A DNA stretch of 64,000 nucleotides, taken from contig NZ_OLMF01000004.1 in NCBI RefSeq assembly GCF_900290195.1, positions 361,501-425,500 of the forward strand, written 5' to 3'. This document shows, piece by piece, positions 37,735 to 46,713 of this stretch (position 1 is its first letter; each line of letters starts with the position of its first letter). The notes beneath the pieces are model-generated. The model was not told the origin of the DNA. It made no database searches and was given only the letters and a program-made list of their open reading frames with translations. The stretch is from Anaerococcus marasmi (GTDB lineage: Bacteria > Bacillota > Clostridia > Tissierellales > Peptoniphilaceae). The position numbers were made by a program, and so were the translations under genes.

Positions 37735-38671
37735 ATTAATTGTAATAACGGGACCAACAGCGAGTGGTAAAAGCGATATAGCAATTAACTTGGCTAGAAA
37801 TCTCGACTCAATGATAATATCAGCAGATAGCCAACAAGTATATCGATATATGGATATAGGTACGAATAAGACTCGTGATGTTTTTGAGGTTGATCATTTT
37901 ATGCTAAATATGGTTGATCCCGATGAGGAATTTTCAGTAGATGATTTCTCTAAGGAAGCAAAGAGTTTAGTAGAGAAAATAAATCAAAATCTTAGAATAC
38001 CGATAGTAACTGGAGGTACTGGATTTTATATAGATTCATTAATTTATGATATGAATTATGGAAGAGTCGAAAAAAATCAAGCCTATAGAGATGAATTACA
38101 AAAATTGGTGGAAGAAAAAGGCAATGAATATCTCTACAAGAAGCTAGAATCACTAGATCCAGAAACTAGCAGGAGATACCACCCCAATGAAGTAAATAGA
38201 ATTATAAGAGCCCTTGAGATATATAAAGTTAGCGGAGAAGTTCCTTCAAAGATAAGAAAGGGTGAGAGAAAGCTAAACGATAAGCTAGATCCTTTAATTT
38301 TCTTTTTAAACTATGATGATAGAGATTTACTATATAATAGAATAAACCAAAGAGTTCTAGATATGCTAAATTCTGGCTTAGTAGATGAAGTTAGAGAATT
38401 AATAAAAAGATTTAACCTAGATAATAAGTCTCAGTCTATGTCCGCTATTGGATATAAGGAAGTATTAGACTATCTTAATCACGATATAAACTTAGATGAG
38501 ATGATTGATTTAATACAAAAAAACACTAGGCATTATGCCAAAAGACAGATAACGTGGATGAAAAAATACTTAAATTATCCATTTACTTATGAAATAAAGA
38601 TGGATGAGTTAAGTAAAAAAGACGCAAGTGATATAATTTTAAGTATAGTTAAGGAAGTATATGAACTATAA
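37724..38671 (+). CDS. miaA: tRNA dimethylallyltransferase MiaA
   Basis: Adds the isopentenyl group to A37 of tRNAs reading UNN codons. From TTG 37724 it is 315 residues, and P-loop GPTASGKS lies at residues 9-16 as usual. TTG is preferred because GGAG (37712-37715) is eight bases upstream and the N-terminus then matches the family; ATGs at 37700 and 37709 are alternatives inside mutL. Other motifs: SADSQQVYRYMDIGTNK and VTGGTGFYID. hfq, often next in Bacillota, is absent. Confidence 0.95.
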   Translation: MKDRLIVITGPTASGKSDIAINLARNLDSMIISADSQQVYRYMDIGTNKTRDVFEVDHFMLNMVDPDEEFSVDDFSKEAKSLVEKINQNLRIPIVTGGTGFYIDSLIYDMNYGRVEKNQAYRDELQKLVEEKGNEYLYKKLESLDPETSRRYHPNEVNRIIRALEIYKVSGEVPSKIRKGERKLNDKLDPLIFFLNYDDRDLLYNRINQRVLDMLNSGLVDEVRELIKRFNLDNKSQSMSAIGYKEVLDYLNHDINLDEMIDLIQKNTRHYAKRQITWMKKYLNYPFTYEIKMDELSKKDASDIILSIVKEVYEL

Positions 38672-39938
38672 AGAAATAAATGATACATTTAAAATAGATA
38701 ATAATTTTGACAAAGAAATAAAAGAAATAGAAAAACAATTACAAGATGAATTTTCAAGAATAGATGAAATATCTGAATACAATCAGCTAAAAGTATTAAA
38801 GGCATTTAAGCGAAATGATCTTCAAACTTCTGATTTCATGCAATCTACGGGATATGGATATGCGGATACAGGAAGAGATAAGATAGAGGCTATTTTTTCG
38901 GATATATTTAAGGCTGAAGATTCCCTGGTACGCCCAAGCATAGTATCTGGCACCCATGCCTTATCAATCGTCTTATTTGCTCTTCTAAAAGCAGGTGATA
39001 AGATGGTTGCCATCACAGATGATCCCTACGATACTATGCAACAAGTTATAGGTATTGCTGGTAATAAAAAAGGAAATCTTATTGAAAGAGGAATCAAATA
39101 TGATAAGCTCGAACTAGATTCAGCTAATAGAATACAATATGCTAAAATAAAGAATCATGTAGATTCTTATACTAAGCTTGTCCTTATTCAAAGATCTACA
39201 GGATATACTCAAAGAAGAGCCTTCACTATAGAAGAAATCAAAAAGGCTATAGAATATATAAGAAAGGCTAATCCTAATGCTATAATCTTTGTAGATAATT
39301 GTTATGGAGAATTTACCGAAACAAGTGAACCCATTGAGGTTGGAGCTGATATTCTTGCAGGATCTTTAATCAAGAACCTTGGAGGGGGAATAGCTATTAC
39401 AGGTGGATACATCTGTGGTAAGAAAGATTTAGTAGAGTATTGTGCCAATCACTTAACAGCGCCTGGTATAGGAAAGGATGAAGGCTTAAGTTTTGGTACC
39501 AACAGACTTGTAGCAGAAGGCTTATATTTTGCTCCTCACATTGTGAAAGAAGCTATTAAGGTGGCCTTATTATTTGCTCATACATTTAATAACTTATCTT
39601 ACGAAGTAATACCAAAAATCGATGATCCAAGATCTGATATAGTCCAATCTATAATTCTAGAAGATGCCGAAAAAGTTAAAGTATTTTGTAAGGCAGTCCA
39701 AGAAGCTTGTAGTGTAGATTCCAACTTCGTACCAGAAGCCTTTCCAATGCCTGGTTATGAAGATCCTGTAATAATGGCGGCTGGTGGATTTGTTGAAGGT
39801 GCTACATCTGAATTATCTGCCGATGGACCATTAAGAGAGCCTTATGTAGTGTATTTACAAGGTGGCTTAAATTATTTTCATGGTAGATTAGCTCTAAAAC
39901 TTGTACTAGACAGATTTAAAAAAGAAAACTTCATATAA
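38661..39938 (+). CDS. methionine gamma-lyase family / aluminium resistance protein
   Basis: 425-residue PLP-dependent fold type I protein of the Met_gamma_lyase family (YnbB-like). The likely PLP lysine is Lys238 in GSLIKNLGGGIA, with RPSIVSGTHAL and NCYGEF segments upstream. Many members are annotated as aluminium resistance proteins; the true substrate is not established. Its location after miaA is conserved in Bacillota. It overlaps miaA by 11 bases, with AAGGAAG as ribosome-binding site. Confidence 0.87.
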   Translation: MNYKEINDTFKIDNNFDKEIKEIEKQLQDEFSRIDEISEYNQLKVLKAFKRNDLQTSDFMQSTGYGYADTGRDKIEAIFSDIFKAEDSLVRPSIVSGTHALSIVLFALLKAGDKMVAITDDPYDTMQQVIGIAGNKKGNLIERGIKYDKLELDSANRIQYAKIKNHVDSYTKLVLIQRSTGYTQRRAFTIEEIKKAIEYIRKANPNAIIFVDNCYGEFTETSEPIEVGADILAGSLIKNLGGGIAITGGYICGKKDLVEYCANHLTAPGIGKDEGLSFGTNRLVAEGLYFAPHIVKEAIKVALLFAHTFNNLSYEVIPKIDDPRSDIVQSIILEDAEKVKVFCKAVQEACSVDSNFVPEAFPMPGYEDPVIMAAGGFVEGATSELSADGPLREPYVVYLQGGLNYFHGRLALKLVLDRFKKENFI

Positions 39939-39943
39939 GAAAT

Positions 39944-40024
39944 AAAAAGCGTTTCTATTATAAGGTTTAAGGTATATAGTTATATATAATATCTTCCTTT
40001 ACTTATCTAGAACGCTTTTATTTT
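39944..40024. terminator. convergent-gene hairpin with a long loop
   Basis: AAAAGCGTT (39945-39953) pairs with AACGCTTTT (40011-40019), extendable by CT/AG with one bulge; T-runs flank it on both strands. The 57-base loop is AT-rich and partly self-complementary. Position between two convergent genes suggests bidirectional termination, but the loop is unusually long. Confidence 0.45.
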
Positions 40025-41012
40025 ATATGTTAAGATTTGAGAGTGGGTTTTTATTTACGGCTTTTTTAAGATCTTCATCATCAAGGTGGGTATAAATCTG
40101 GGTGGTTGAGATACTTTCATGGCCTAAGATATCCTTGAGAGCTCTTATGTCAACATTCCCATATTTATACATGAGCGTTGCAGCCGTGTGCCTTAATTTA
40201 TGGGTAGAATATACAGAAGTATCAAATCCTGCTTTTTTTAAATACTTATCTATAGTGCTCTGTACTGCTCTATTTGAAATTCTCTTCTTTCTAGTTGAGA
40301 TAAATAGGGCATCAATCTTTAAATCTTTAATATATTTATTTCTTATTAATATATATTGATCGAGAAGTTCTCTGCAATTATTAGTTAAATAAACAGTTCT
40401 TTCTTTATTTCCTTTACCGATAATATTAAAATGGTCGTATATTATATCTTCCATATTGATACTTACTAGTTCCGATAAACGCATACCTGTAGTCAAGAAG
40501 GTAAATACTATAGCTAGATCCCTAAATCTAAGAAATTCGTTAGTCTCATTTTTTATAGTATCAAGCAACAACTCAGTCTCATTTAAGGTCAAATAAACAG
40601 GTTGTCTTTGGCTTATCTTAGGGTTGGAAAGCTTGTCGCTAATATTTGAATCAATTACTTCTATTTCAGAAAATAAGTACTTATAGAAGGATTTTATAGC
40701 TGATATTTTCCTTGATCTAGTGGTGGAAGAATCATTCTTCTCGTTGTCTAAAAAACTAAGAAAAGCATAGAAGTCTTGGAGTGTTAATCCTTCAAAAAAT
40801 TTAGGATTAACAATTTTATTAATTTCTATATTTTCGAAGTCTTCATTATAATTCTCTTCATTACCATAATATTCTTTCCTTATAATCATATATCTAATCA
40901 TAAGCATAAGGTCATATCGATACTCTTTGATTGTGTTGGAGGATAGGCCTCTGATTGATTTTAAATAATTTAAATAGTCTGTTATGATAATAGGTTCATT
41001 AATTTCTTTCAT
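40023..41012 (-). CDS. xerC: tyrosine recombinase of the XerC/XerD type
   Basis: 329-residue site-specific recombinase. An N-terminal SAM-like core-binding domain (YLKSIRGLSSNTIKEYRYDL) carries a roughly 30-residue insertion relative to 300-residue XerC/D. The catalytic residues are Arg178 (TTGMRLSEL), His271 and Arg274 (HKLRHTAATL), a His in LGHESISTTQ and Tyr307 (IYTHLDD). No phage genes are nearby, so a chromosome-dimer resolution role is likely, but XerC against XerD cannot be settled. AAGGGA precedes the ATG. Confidence 0.87.
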   Translation of the reverse strand: MKEINEPIIITDYLNYLKSIRGLSSNTIKEYRYDLMLMIRYMIIRKEYYGNEENYNEDFENIEINKIVNPKFFEGLTLQDFYAFLSFLDNEKNDSSTTRSRKISAIKSFYKYLFSEIEVIDSNISDKLSNPKISQRQPVYLTLNETELLLDTIKNETNEFLRFRDLAIVFTFLTTGMRLSELVSINMEDIIYDHFNIIGKGNKERTVYLTNNCRELLDQYILIRNKYIKDLKIDALFISTRKKRISNRAVQSTIDKYLKKAGFDTSVYSTHKLRHTAATLMYKYGNVDIRALKDILGHESISTTQIYTHLDDEDLKKAVNKNPLSNLNI

Positions 41013-41052
41013 AAAATCCCTTAATCTAGTAAATTCTTATTCTTACATTTAA

Positions 41053-41080
41053 ATTATACTAGTATTATCTATATTTTCAA
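41053..41080 (-). promoter_or_regulatory. xerC promoter
   Basis: Minus strand -35 TTGAAA (41075-41080), 16-base spacer, -10 TATAAT (41053-41058). The -35 box overlaps the start of a 17-bp palindrome. Confidence 0.65.
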
Positions 41081-41116
41081 ATTATTGCACAAAATTACTA
41101 TTTTGTGCAATAATTT
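41079..41116. repeat. 17-bp perfect palindrome next to the xerC promoter
   Basis: Arms 41079-41095 and 41100-41116 are exactly complementary, with TACT between; the centre of each arm is TTGCACAAAAT. T-rich flanks on the plus strand would allow terminator activity, but no gene reads into it in that direction. It could be an operator or a transcription barrier upstream of xerC. Confidence 0.7.
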
Positions 41117-41196
41117 ATTTTTATTTCCTATCCTCTGATGTCGCATTTCTCTATAATCAATCAAATCACAAGTGCTTCTTTTAAAATTCCTTTCTA

Positions 41197-41340
41197 TTTA
41201 TAAGATTTTATTCTGTAGTTAATATTTTTATTTTTACATATGTCTAAGACAGCTTCTAAATTCTTTTTTATAGTTAAGTATTTTAAATAATTGGTCATAA
41301 ACTCATTAAATTCTATATTTTCTAAACTTAAGATTATTTC
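41197..41340 (-). pseudogene. possible decayed coding fragment
   Basis: 48 codons open between stops on the minus strand, with protein-like composition (Leu, Glu, Lys, Asn; for example NLEAVLDICKNKNINYRI). A shorter open stretch continues after the stop, and other broken frames occur upstream near 41580-41690. There is no ribosome-binding site and no family recognised. This could be chance in AT-rich DNA. Confidence 0.25.
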
Positions 41341-41726
41341 CTATTATATTTCGAAATTTATAGATAATAGCTTGCTATTATATCCTTATAATCGAATAAA
41401 TTTTACTCTTAATATCATATTTACAGTTTTCAATTTTCTGAAGTAAGATCTTAAAAACTAGTAACCAGCTTCTAGCATTAGAGTATAATATCCTCTATTC
41501 TAACTTAAACTGAAATTTATAAAATAATTAAATCTTTTTAAAAAATGCCAGCTCGTATTTTGCGATTTAAGGCTTTTAAAAAAATTAGACATATAATAGT
41601 ATTCCTAAATTCTTATTTAATATATGATTCACGAGATGATACCTTACTTATTACTATAGAAATATCATTTACTTCTACAAAACGATTTATTATAGACCCG
41701 AAATATTTAATATAAATATATAAAAT

Positions 41727-41753
41727 AAAAAGACTACCAAATTATTGGTAGTC
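41727..41753 (-). terminator. rny terminator
   Basis: 9-bp stem GACTACCAA (41732-41740) and TTGGTAGTC (41745-41753), loop ATTA; on the minus strand it is followed by TTTTTATTTTAT. It begins 17 bases after the rny stop. Confidence 0.88.
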
Positions 41754-41769
41754 AGTTAAAATACAATAT

Positions 41770-43326
41770 TTATTTAGCAAAATCAATCACTTTAGACTCT
41801 CTTAATACATTAACCTTAATTTCTCCAGGATATTCTAATTCTTCTTCAATTTTCTTTGCAATTTCTCTAGCAATTACAATCATTTCATCGTCGGAAACCT
41901 TATTTGGTTTAACCATAATTCTTAGTTCTCTACCAGCTTGTAGAGCAAATGATTTCTCGATTCCATCGAAAGAATTAGCAATTCCTTCAAGATTTTCAAG
42001 TCTCTTAACGTATTTTTCTAAGCTTTCACGTCTTGCACCAGGTCTTGCAGCTGATATAGCATCTGCTGTTTGTACCAAAATTGATTCGACACAATTAGGC
42101 TCAACTTCGCCATGGTGGGACTCTATGGCATTTATGACATATTTATTCTCGCCATATTTATTCGCCATATCGACACCTAAGCTAACGTGAGTTCCTTCTT
42201 GTTCACGATCGATAGCCTTACCGATATCATGGAGCAAGCCACCACGTCTTGCTATTTGTGGATTTGCACCTATTTCTTCAGCAAGCATACCTGCAAGATT
42301 TGCTACTTCGACAGAGTGCTTTAGAATATTTTGTCCATAAGATGTCCTAAATTTCATCTTACCGACTAATTTAACTAACTGTGGATGTAAGTTTACAACT
42401 CCAGCCTTATCTACAGCCTCTTGTCCATCTTCCATAATTCTCTGTTCTACTTCTTCATCTGCCTTATTGATCATTTCTTCGATTCTTGAAGGGTTTATTC
42501 TTCCGTCTTGAATCAATCTTTCAAGAGCAACCTTTGCGACTTCACGTCTTACAGGTTCAAATGAAGATATAACAACAGCTTCTGGTGTATCATCTATTAT
42601 GAGATCTACGCCTGAAGCCTGTTCAAAAGCTCTTATATTTCTACCTTCACGGCCTATGATTCGGCCTTTCATTTCATCATTCGGTAGAGAAATAACTGAA
42701 ACTGTATTCTCAGCTACTTGTTCTGCAGCATATCTTTGAATAGTTGTTGCTAGAATATCTGTAGCTATTTTCTTGCTTTCAGCTTTTACTCTTTCCTCAG
42801 CTTCTTTTATAAGCTTAGATGATTCATGAATAGTTTCGCTTTTAACATTTTTTAGAATTATTTCTTTTGCTTCATTATTGGTGAGTCCAGCGATGTTTTG
42901 TAATTCCAATTGCTGTTCTTCAATCAATTTATCAATTCTGTCTTCTTTTTGTTTTAACTTTTTCTGATCACTAGAGATTTGATCAGACTTTTTGTCAATC
43001 AATAAAGATCGATTGTCTAAGCTTTCCTCTTTTTTTAACAGACGTGCTTCTCTCTTATCAAGATCTTTTTTAGTCTGTTTGAACTGCTCTTCATTTTCAG
43101 ATTTCAATTTAGATATTTCATCTTTAGCTTCAAGAAGAGTTTCTCTCCTTAAGACTTCGGCCTGGTTATTAGCATCTTCGATTATTTTTCTACTGAGTTC
43201 TTCAGCTGAACCAATCTTTGCTTCACCAGTTTTCTTACGATAAAGATAGCCAAAATTAAAAGCTAACAATACGAAGGCGACAGCTATGATAAGAATAACG
43301 ATTGGGTTAATACTTTCAAACATCAT
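41770..43326 (-). CDS. rny: ribonuclease Y
   Basis: Membrane-anchored endoribonuclease that initiates mRNA decay in Bacillota. 518 residues: N-terminal membrane helix (about 9-27), a long charged coiled coil (about 40-195), a KH domain (GRIIGREGRNIRAFEQASG near 212), and an HD domain (GGLLHDIGKAID near 362). ATGATG gives two candidate starts (43326, 43323); AGGAGGTGAT is immediately upstream and favours the second slightly. A 10-bp hairpin sits just before the ribosome-binding site. Confidence 0.97.
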   Translation of the reverse strand: MMFESINPIVILIIAVAFVLLAFNFGYLYRKKTGEAKIGSAEELSRKIIEDANNQAEVLRRETLLEAKDEISKLKSENEEQFKQTKKDLDKREARLLKKEESLDNRSLLIDKKSDQISSDQKKLKQKEDRIDKLIEEQQLELQNIAGLTNNEAKEIILKNVKSETIHESSKLIKEAEERVKAESKKIATDILATTIQRYAAEQVAENTVSVISLPNDEMKGRIIGREGRNIRAFEQASGVDLIIDDTPEAVVISSFEPVRREVAKVALERLIQDGRINPSRIEEMINKADEEVEQRIMEDGQEAVDKAGVVNLHPQLVKLVGKMKFRTSYGQNILKHSVEVANLAGMLAEEIGANPQIARRGGLLHDIGKAIDREQEGTHVSLGVDMANKYGENKYVINAIESHHGEVEPNCVESILVQTADAISAARPGARRESLEKYVKRLENLEGIANSFDGIEKSFALQAGRELRIMVKPNKVSDDEMIVIAREIAKKIEEELEYPGEIKVNVLRESKVIDFAK

Positions 43327-43337
43327 ATCACCTCCTA

Positions 43338-43385
43338 ATATAGGAATTATTATTCCTATATCATTATACCATAAATTAGATTATA
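43338..43385 (-). promoter_or_regulatory. rny promoter region and 5' hairpin
   Basis: Minus-strand TATAAT boxes at 43363-43368 and 43380-43385. Between them and the AGGAGG (43331-43336) is a perfect 10-bp hairpin, 43338-43347 with 43352-43361. If the upstream box is used, the mRNA starts with this hairpin. Confidence 0.45.
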
Positions 43386-43427
43386 TACGAAAAATATAAA
43401 ACTGTATTTATGAATTTACATTTTATT

Positions 43428-43955
43428 TTATTTCTTATTTGATATAATTCTAGCAGGTGCTCCAACAGCGGTACAATTATCACCTATGTTAGTTAATACA
43501 ACTGCATTAGCTCCTACTTTGACATTATCTCCAATTTCAATATTACCCAAAAGAACAGCACCTGCACCTATCATTACATTGTTCCCAATAGTAGGATGTC
43601 TTTTAGTTTTTTCGTTTGATACTGCCCCCAATGTTACCCCGTGGTATATAAGACAGTCATCGCCGATTTCGGCTGTTTCACCAATTACTACTCCCATTCC
43701 GTGGTCTATGTATAGGCGTTTACCTATTTTTGCTCCAGGATGGATTTCGATTCCTGTCTCCATCCTGGATTTATAGGCAATTTCCATAGCTTCATATAAG
43801 TTCCCATCCATAAAGAGCTTATGGGCAGACCAATGGTATAATAAGGCTCTTATTCCTGGTGAAAAGAGGGCAGCTTCCTCCCTGCTTCTGAGTGCTGGAT
43901 CCCTCTTAATTGCATTCTCGATTAATTCTTCTTTGTATTTTTTATAGTTGTCCAT
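43428..43955 (-). CDS. cysE: serine O-acetyltransferase
   Basis: Makes O-acetylserine, the substrate of CysK encoded just upstream. 175 residues from ATG 43955: a short helical N-terminal part ([13 protein letters not shown]) and a left-handed beta-helix of hexapeptide repeats with the active-site [12 protein letters not shown] and the [14 protein letters not shown] segment. This is the short Bacillota form. A GTG at 43988 would add 11 residues within cysK; neither start has a strong ribosome-binding site, consistent with coupling to cysK. Confidence 0.94.
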   Translation of the reverse strand: MDNYKKYKEELIENAIKRDPALRSREEAALFSPGIRALLYHWSAHKLFMDGNLYEAMEIAYKSRMETGIEIHPGAKIGKRLYIDHGMGVVIGETAEIGDDCLIYHGVTLGAVSNEKTKRHPTIGNNVMIGAGAVLLGNIEIGDNVKVGANAVVLTNIGDNCTAVGAPARIISNKK

Positions 43956-44859
43956 TTTCGTATAATTCAGTAGATAAATATCTCTCACCAGTATCAGGTA
44001 GAACTGTAACTACTGATTTACCTTCGCCTAATCTATCAGCTATCTCAATTGCTCCACATACATTTGCTCCTGATGAAATGCCCACTGCAAGCCCCTCATC
44101 ATTAGCTAAAGTCCTGCTCATCTTGATTGCGTCATCTGATGCTACGTCTACGATTCCATCTACTATTGAAAAATCTAAGTTCTTTGGAATAAAGTTTCCT
44201 CCGATACCTTGTATTTTGTGTCCACTAGCCTTACCACCTGAAAGTAATGGGCTTTCTTTTGGTTCAATAGCATAGATTTTTACGTCTTGATTACTTTCTT
44301 TTAGTCTTTTACCAACTCCTGTTACTGTTCCACCTGTTCCTACACCTGCTATAAAGGCATCTGGTGTTATTTCTTCAAGGATTTCTGGACCAGTAGTTTC
44401 ATAATGGGCTTTTATATTAGCAGGATTTGAGAATTGGTCTGGGAAGAAATATCCTTTTTCTTCTGATAATTCTTTTGCCTTATCATATGCTCCTTGTAAA
44501 GCATTTTCTGTAGTTCTTATAACTCGAGCTCCATAAGCCATAGCAAGTTTTGCTCTTTCTATACTCATAGAAGCTGGCATAGTTAGGATTAATTTATACC
44601 CTTTTGCAGCAGCTAAGGCAGCGAGAGCTACACCAGTATTTCCACTTGTAGGTTCTACAATTGTTCCACCTTCTTTTAATATCCCCTTCTTTTCAGCCTC
44701 TTCTATCATATATAAAGCAATTCTATCTTTAATAGAACCTGCAACATTATTTTTTTCTACTTTTACATATATATCTGCTCTTCCATCTTTTTTTAGAGAT
44801 TCAAGCTTAAGTAAAGGTGTATTACCTATTAATTCTTTAGCATTATTTTTAATTGTCAT
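43942..44859 (-). CDS. cysK: cysteine synthase A
   Basis: PLP enzyme forming cysteine from O-acetylserine and sulfide. 305 residues. The PLP lysine is Lys44 in [10 protein letters not shown]; the [10 protein letters not shown] and [10 protein letters not shown] phosphate loops are present. It overlaps cysE, so both steps of cysteine synthesis are made together. The 200-base upstream region holds the tsf terminator and probably the cysK promoter; the Rrf2 regulator at 22.6 kb is a conceivable controller, but I see no clear operator. Confidence 0.96.
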   Translation of the reverse strand: MTIKNNAKELIGNTPLLKLESLKKDGRADIYVKVEKNNVAGSIKDRIALYMIEEAEKKGILKEGGTIVEPTSGNTGVALAALAAAKGYKLILTMPASMSIERAKLAMAYGARVIRTTENALQGAYDKAKELSEEKGYFFPDQFSNPANIKAHYETTGPEILEEITPDAFIAGVGTGGTVTGVGKRLKESNQDVKIYAIEPKESPLLSGGKASGHKIQGIGGNFIPKNLDFSIVDGIVDVASDDAIKMSRTLANDEGLAVGISSGANVCGAIEIADRLGEGKSVVTVLPDTGERYLSTELYENGQL

Positions 44860-45000
44860 GGTTATCCTTTCATTTATTACAAATTTCTAACGACATTATG
44901 TGTATACCCTTAAATTTAAATACAAAACTTTTTATTAAGTTTAGATTTGCTAATTGATAATAATTATAGAGTACATGTCCCAACGAAGTATAATTTGTAC

Positions 45001-45035
45001 AGAAAAAGACAAACCACATAGACGAGGTTTGTCTT
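45001..45035 (-). terminator. terminator after tsf
   Basis: 10-bp stem AAGACAAACC (45006-45015) and GGTTTGTCTT (45026-45035); on the minus strand the stem is followed by TTTTTCTG. Confidence 0.85.
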
Positions 45036-45061
45036 ATACTTTAGATGTATATTTATTTTAT

Positions 45062-45727
45062 CTATTTCATTTGGCTTTGAACTTCTTTAGCAAAGTCTTC
45101 TTCTTTTTTCTCTAAGCCTTCACCAACTTCGAATCTAGCAAATCTTCTGATTTTGATGTTTTCCCCAACATCGTTTGCTGTGTTTCTAAGGTATTCTTCG
45201 ATTGTGATGTCAGGATTTTTAACAAATGGTTGATCTAATAGGCATACTTCAGAGAACCATTTTTTCATTCTTCCTTCAACCTTTTTCTCAGCGATCATTT
45301 TTTTCTTATCTTCTGGCATATTATCATTTGCCTCGTTGATAGCTTGGTTTACAAGAATATCCTTTTGCTCAGCAACAATTTTTTCATCAGCGTCGTCTTC
45401 AGAGATGAATAATGGGCTAACAGCTGCTATGTGCATAGCTATATCTTTAGCGAAATTTTTAACTGTATCAGTGTTTGCAGAGAAGTCAGTTTCTGTGTTG
45501 ATTTCAACTACAACTCCGATTTTATCGTTATGAATGTAAGATCCGATAACACCTTCAGCAGCAATTCTACCAGATTTCTTATCTAGTGTTGCTTGACCTT
45601 TTTCTTTAAGGAGCTTTTGAGCTTGATCGATATCACCGTTAGCTTCTTCTAAAGCTTTTTTACAATCCATCATTCCAGCGCCAGTTCTTTCTCTTAATTC
45701 TTTAACTAATTTTGCACTAATTGCCAT
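45062..45727 (-). CDS. tsf: translation elongation factor Ts
   Basis: Nucleotide exchange factor for EF-Tu. 221 residues, the shorter EF-Ts type. The N-terminal UBA-like domain (LVKELRERTGAGMMDCKKAL) and the core TDFSANTDTVKNFAKD (TDFV-like) motif are visible. It lies ten bases after rpsB, the usual rpsB-tsf operon, with AAGGAGAT before the ATG. Confidence 0.97.
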   Translation of the reverse strand: MAISAKLVKELRERTGAGMMDCKKALEEANGDIDQAQKLLKEKGQATLDKKSGRIAAEGVIGSYIHNDKIGVVVEINTETDFSANTDTVKNFAKDIAMHIAAVSPLFISEDDADEKIVAEQKDILVNQAINEANDNMPEDKKKMIAEKKVEGRMKKWFSEVCLLDQPFVKNPDITIEEYLRNTANDVGENIKIRRFARFEVGEGLEKKEEDFAKEVQSQMK

Positions 45728-45737
45728 TGTTATCTCC

Positions 45738-46580
45738 TTAATTTTCTTCTGATTCGTCTAAATTTTGTGATTTTAATTCTTCTGCAGCTTCTTTTATTTC
45801 ATCATCAGAAACTTCTTCAACAACTTCTTCTTGATTATCTTCTGATTCACTATCTTCGTTTTCTTCAACGAAATCTTCTTCAGATGCGTCAAATTGGCTT
45901 CCTTGGTTAGCTTCTACAACTGCATCAGCCATAACAGATGTTATAAGTTTAACAGCTCTTATAGCGTCATCATTTCCTGGGATAGCAAGATCTACTTCAT
46001 CTGGGTCACAGTTTGTATCAACTATTGATATTACTGGTATTCCAAGTATTTTAGCTTCATGAACAGCTATTGCTTCTTCCCCTGGATCTACAACAAATAG
46101 TAAGTCTGGAAGTTCTTCCATTTCTTTGATACCGCCAAGGTTCTTTTCTAATCTATCCATTTCTTTTTGGTATTGTAGGACTTCTTTTTTAGGTAGAAGA
46201 TCGAATGTTCCATCTTCTTCCATAGCTTCATATTTTTTAAGCTTGTTTATAGATTGTCTAATTGTCTTGAAGTTTGTAAGCATTCCACCTAACCATCTGT
46301 TAGATACGTAGAATTGTCCACTTCTTTTTGCTTCTTGTTCAATAGAATCTTGAGCTTGCTTCTTTGTACCTACAAATAACACTCTACCGCCGTCAGCTAC
46401 AATATCTCTAACTTGTGCGTAAGCTTCTTCAATTTGAACTGCTGTTTTTTGTAGATCTATTATATAGATTCCATTTCTTTCTGTGAAGATGTATTTTGCC
46501 ATTTTAGGATTCCATCTTCTAGTTTGGTGACCAAAGTGTACACCTGCTTCTAATAACTTTTTCATTGAAACTACTGCCAT
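45738..46580 (-). CDS. rpsB: 30S ribosomal protein S2
   Basis: 280 residues from ATG 46580, which has GGAGG at the right distance and gives the family start [19 protein letters not shown]. The core ends near residue 230; a further 50 residues form a very acidic tail (Asp, Glu and Ser rich) not found in Bacillus S2. A longer in-frame start at 46652 has no ribosome-binding site and lies in the leader. Followed by tsf. Confidence 0.96.
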   Translation of the reverse strand: MAVVSMKKLLEAGVHFGHQTRRWNPKMAKYIFTERNGIYIIDLQKTAVQIEEAYAQVRDIVADGGRVLFVGTKKQAQDSIEQEAKRSGQFYVSNRWLGGMLTNFKTIRQSINKLKKYEAMEEDGTFDLLPKKEVLQYQKEMDRLEKNLGGIKEMEELPDLLFVVDPGEEAIAVHEAKILGIPVISIVDTNCDPDEVDLAIPGNDDAIRAVKLITSVMADAVVEANQGSQFDASEEDFVEENEDSESEDNQEEVVEEVSDDEIKEAAEELKSQNLDESEEN

Positions 46581-46677
46581 AAAATTACCTCCGTTTATTC
46601 TTCCATCTTCTTCTGCTGATAATTTAACCAAAAAAGGCAACGAAATTACCATCCAAAGATGTGTTTACTCGTAGTAC
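46581..46677 (-). promoter_or_regulatory. rpsB leader with attenuator-like hairpin
   Basis: About 95 bases of untranslated leader. It contains a small stem (minus-strand GGTAA at 46650-46646 with TTGCC at 46640-46636) followed by six T (46635-46630), a terminator-like arrangement upstream of the ribosome-binding site. The stem is weak (five pairs including one G-T), so regulation is only a possibility. Confidence 0.35.
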
Positions 46678-46683
46678 TTTTTA

Positions 46684-46711
46684 ATGATACCCCTTATTTC
46701 TAAGCTTTCAA
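46684..46711 (-). promoter_or_regulatory. rpsB promoter
   Basis: Minus-strand -35 TTGAAA (46706-46711), 16-base spacer, -10 TATCAT (46684-46689), beginning three bases after the ftsY stop codon. Confidence 0.55.
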
Positions 46712-46713
46712 CA

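Larger units (their letters stand above)
41013..41769. other. gene-poor gap between xerC and rny
   Basis: The largest non-coding stretch in the window, very AT-rich. From left to right it holds the xerC promoter (41053-41080), a 17-bp perfect palindrome (41079-41116), a stretch with broken minus-strand reading frames that look like former coding sequence (about 41117-41700), and the rny terminator (41727-41753). No intact gene is supported. Confidence 0.8.

Noticed and set aside
37700-37735. ATG 37700 or 37709 as the miaA start
   Set aside because: They give an N-terminal extension without a ribosome-binding site; TTG 37724 has GGAG eight bases upstream and the expected distance to the P-loop.
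39944-40024. Possible dif site next to the Xer recombinase
   Set aside because: The palindromic AT-rich sequence shares only a short CTTCCT with the Bacillota dif consensus; the 11-6-11 arm pattern does not align on either strand. A hairpin terminator explains it better.
46581-46652. A 24-codon N-terminal extension of S2
   Set aside because: The frame is open to an ATG at 46652, but there is no ribosome-binding site there, it overlaps the leader hairpin, and ATG 46580 has GGAGG and the family N-terminus.
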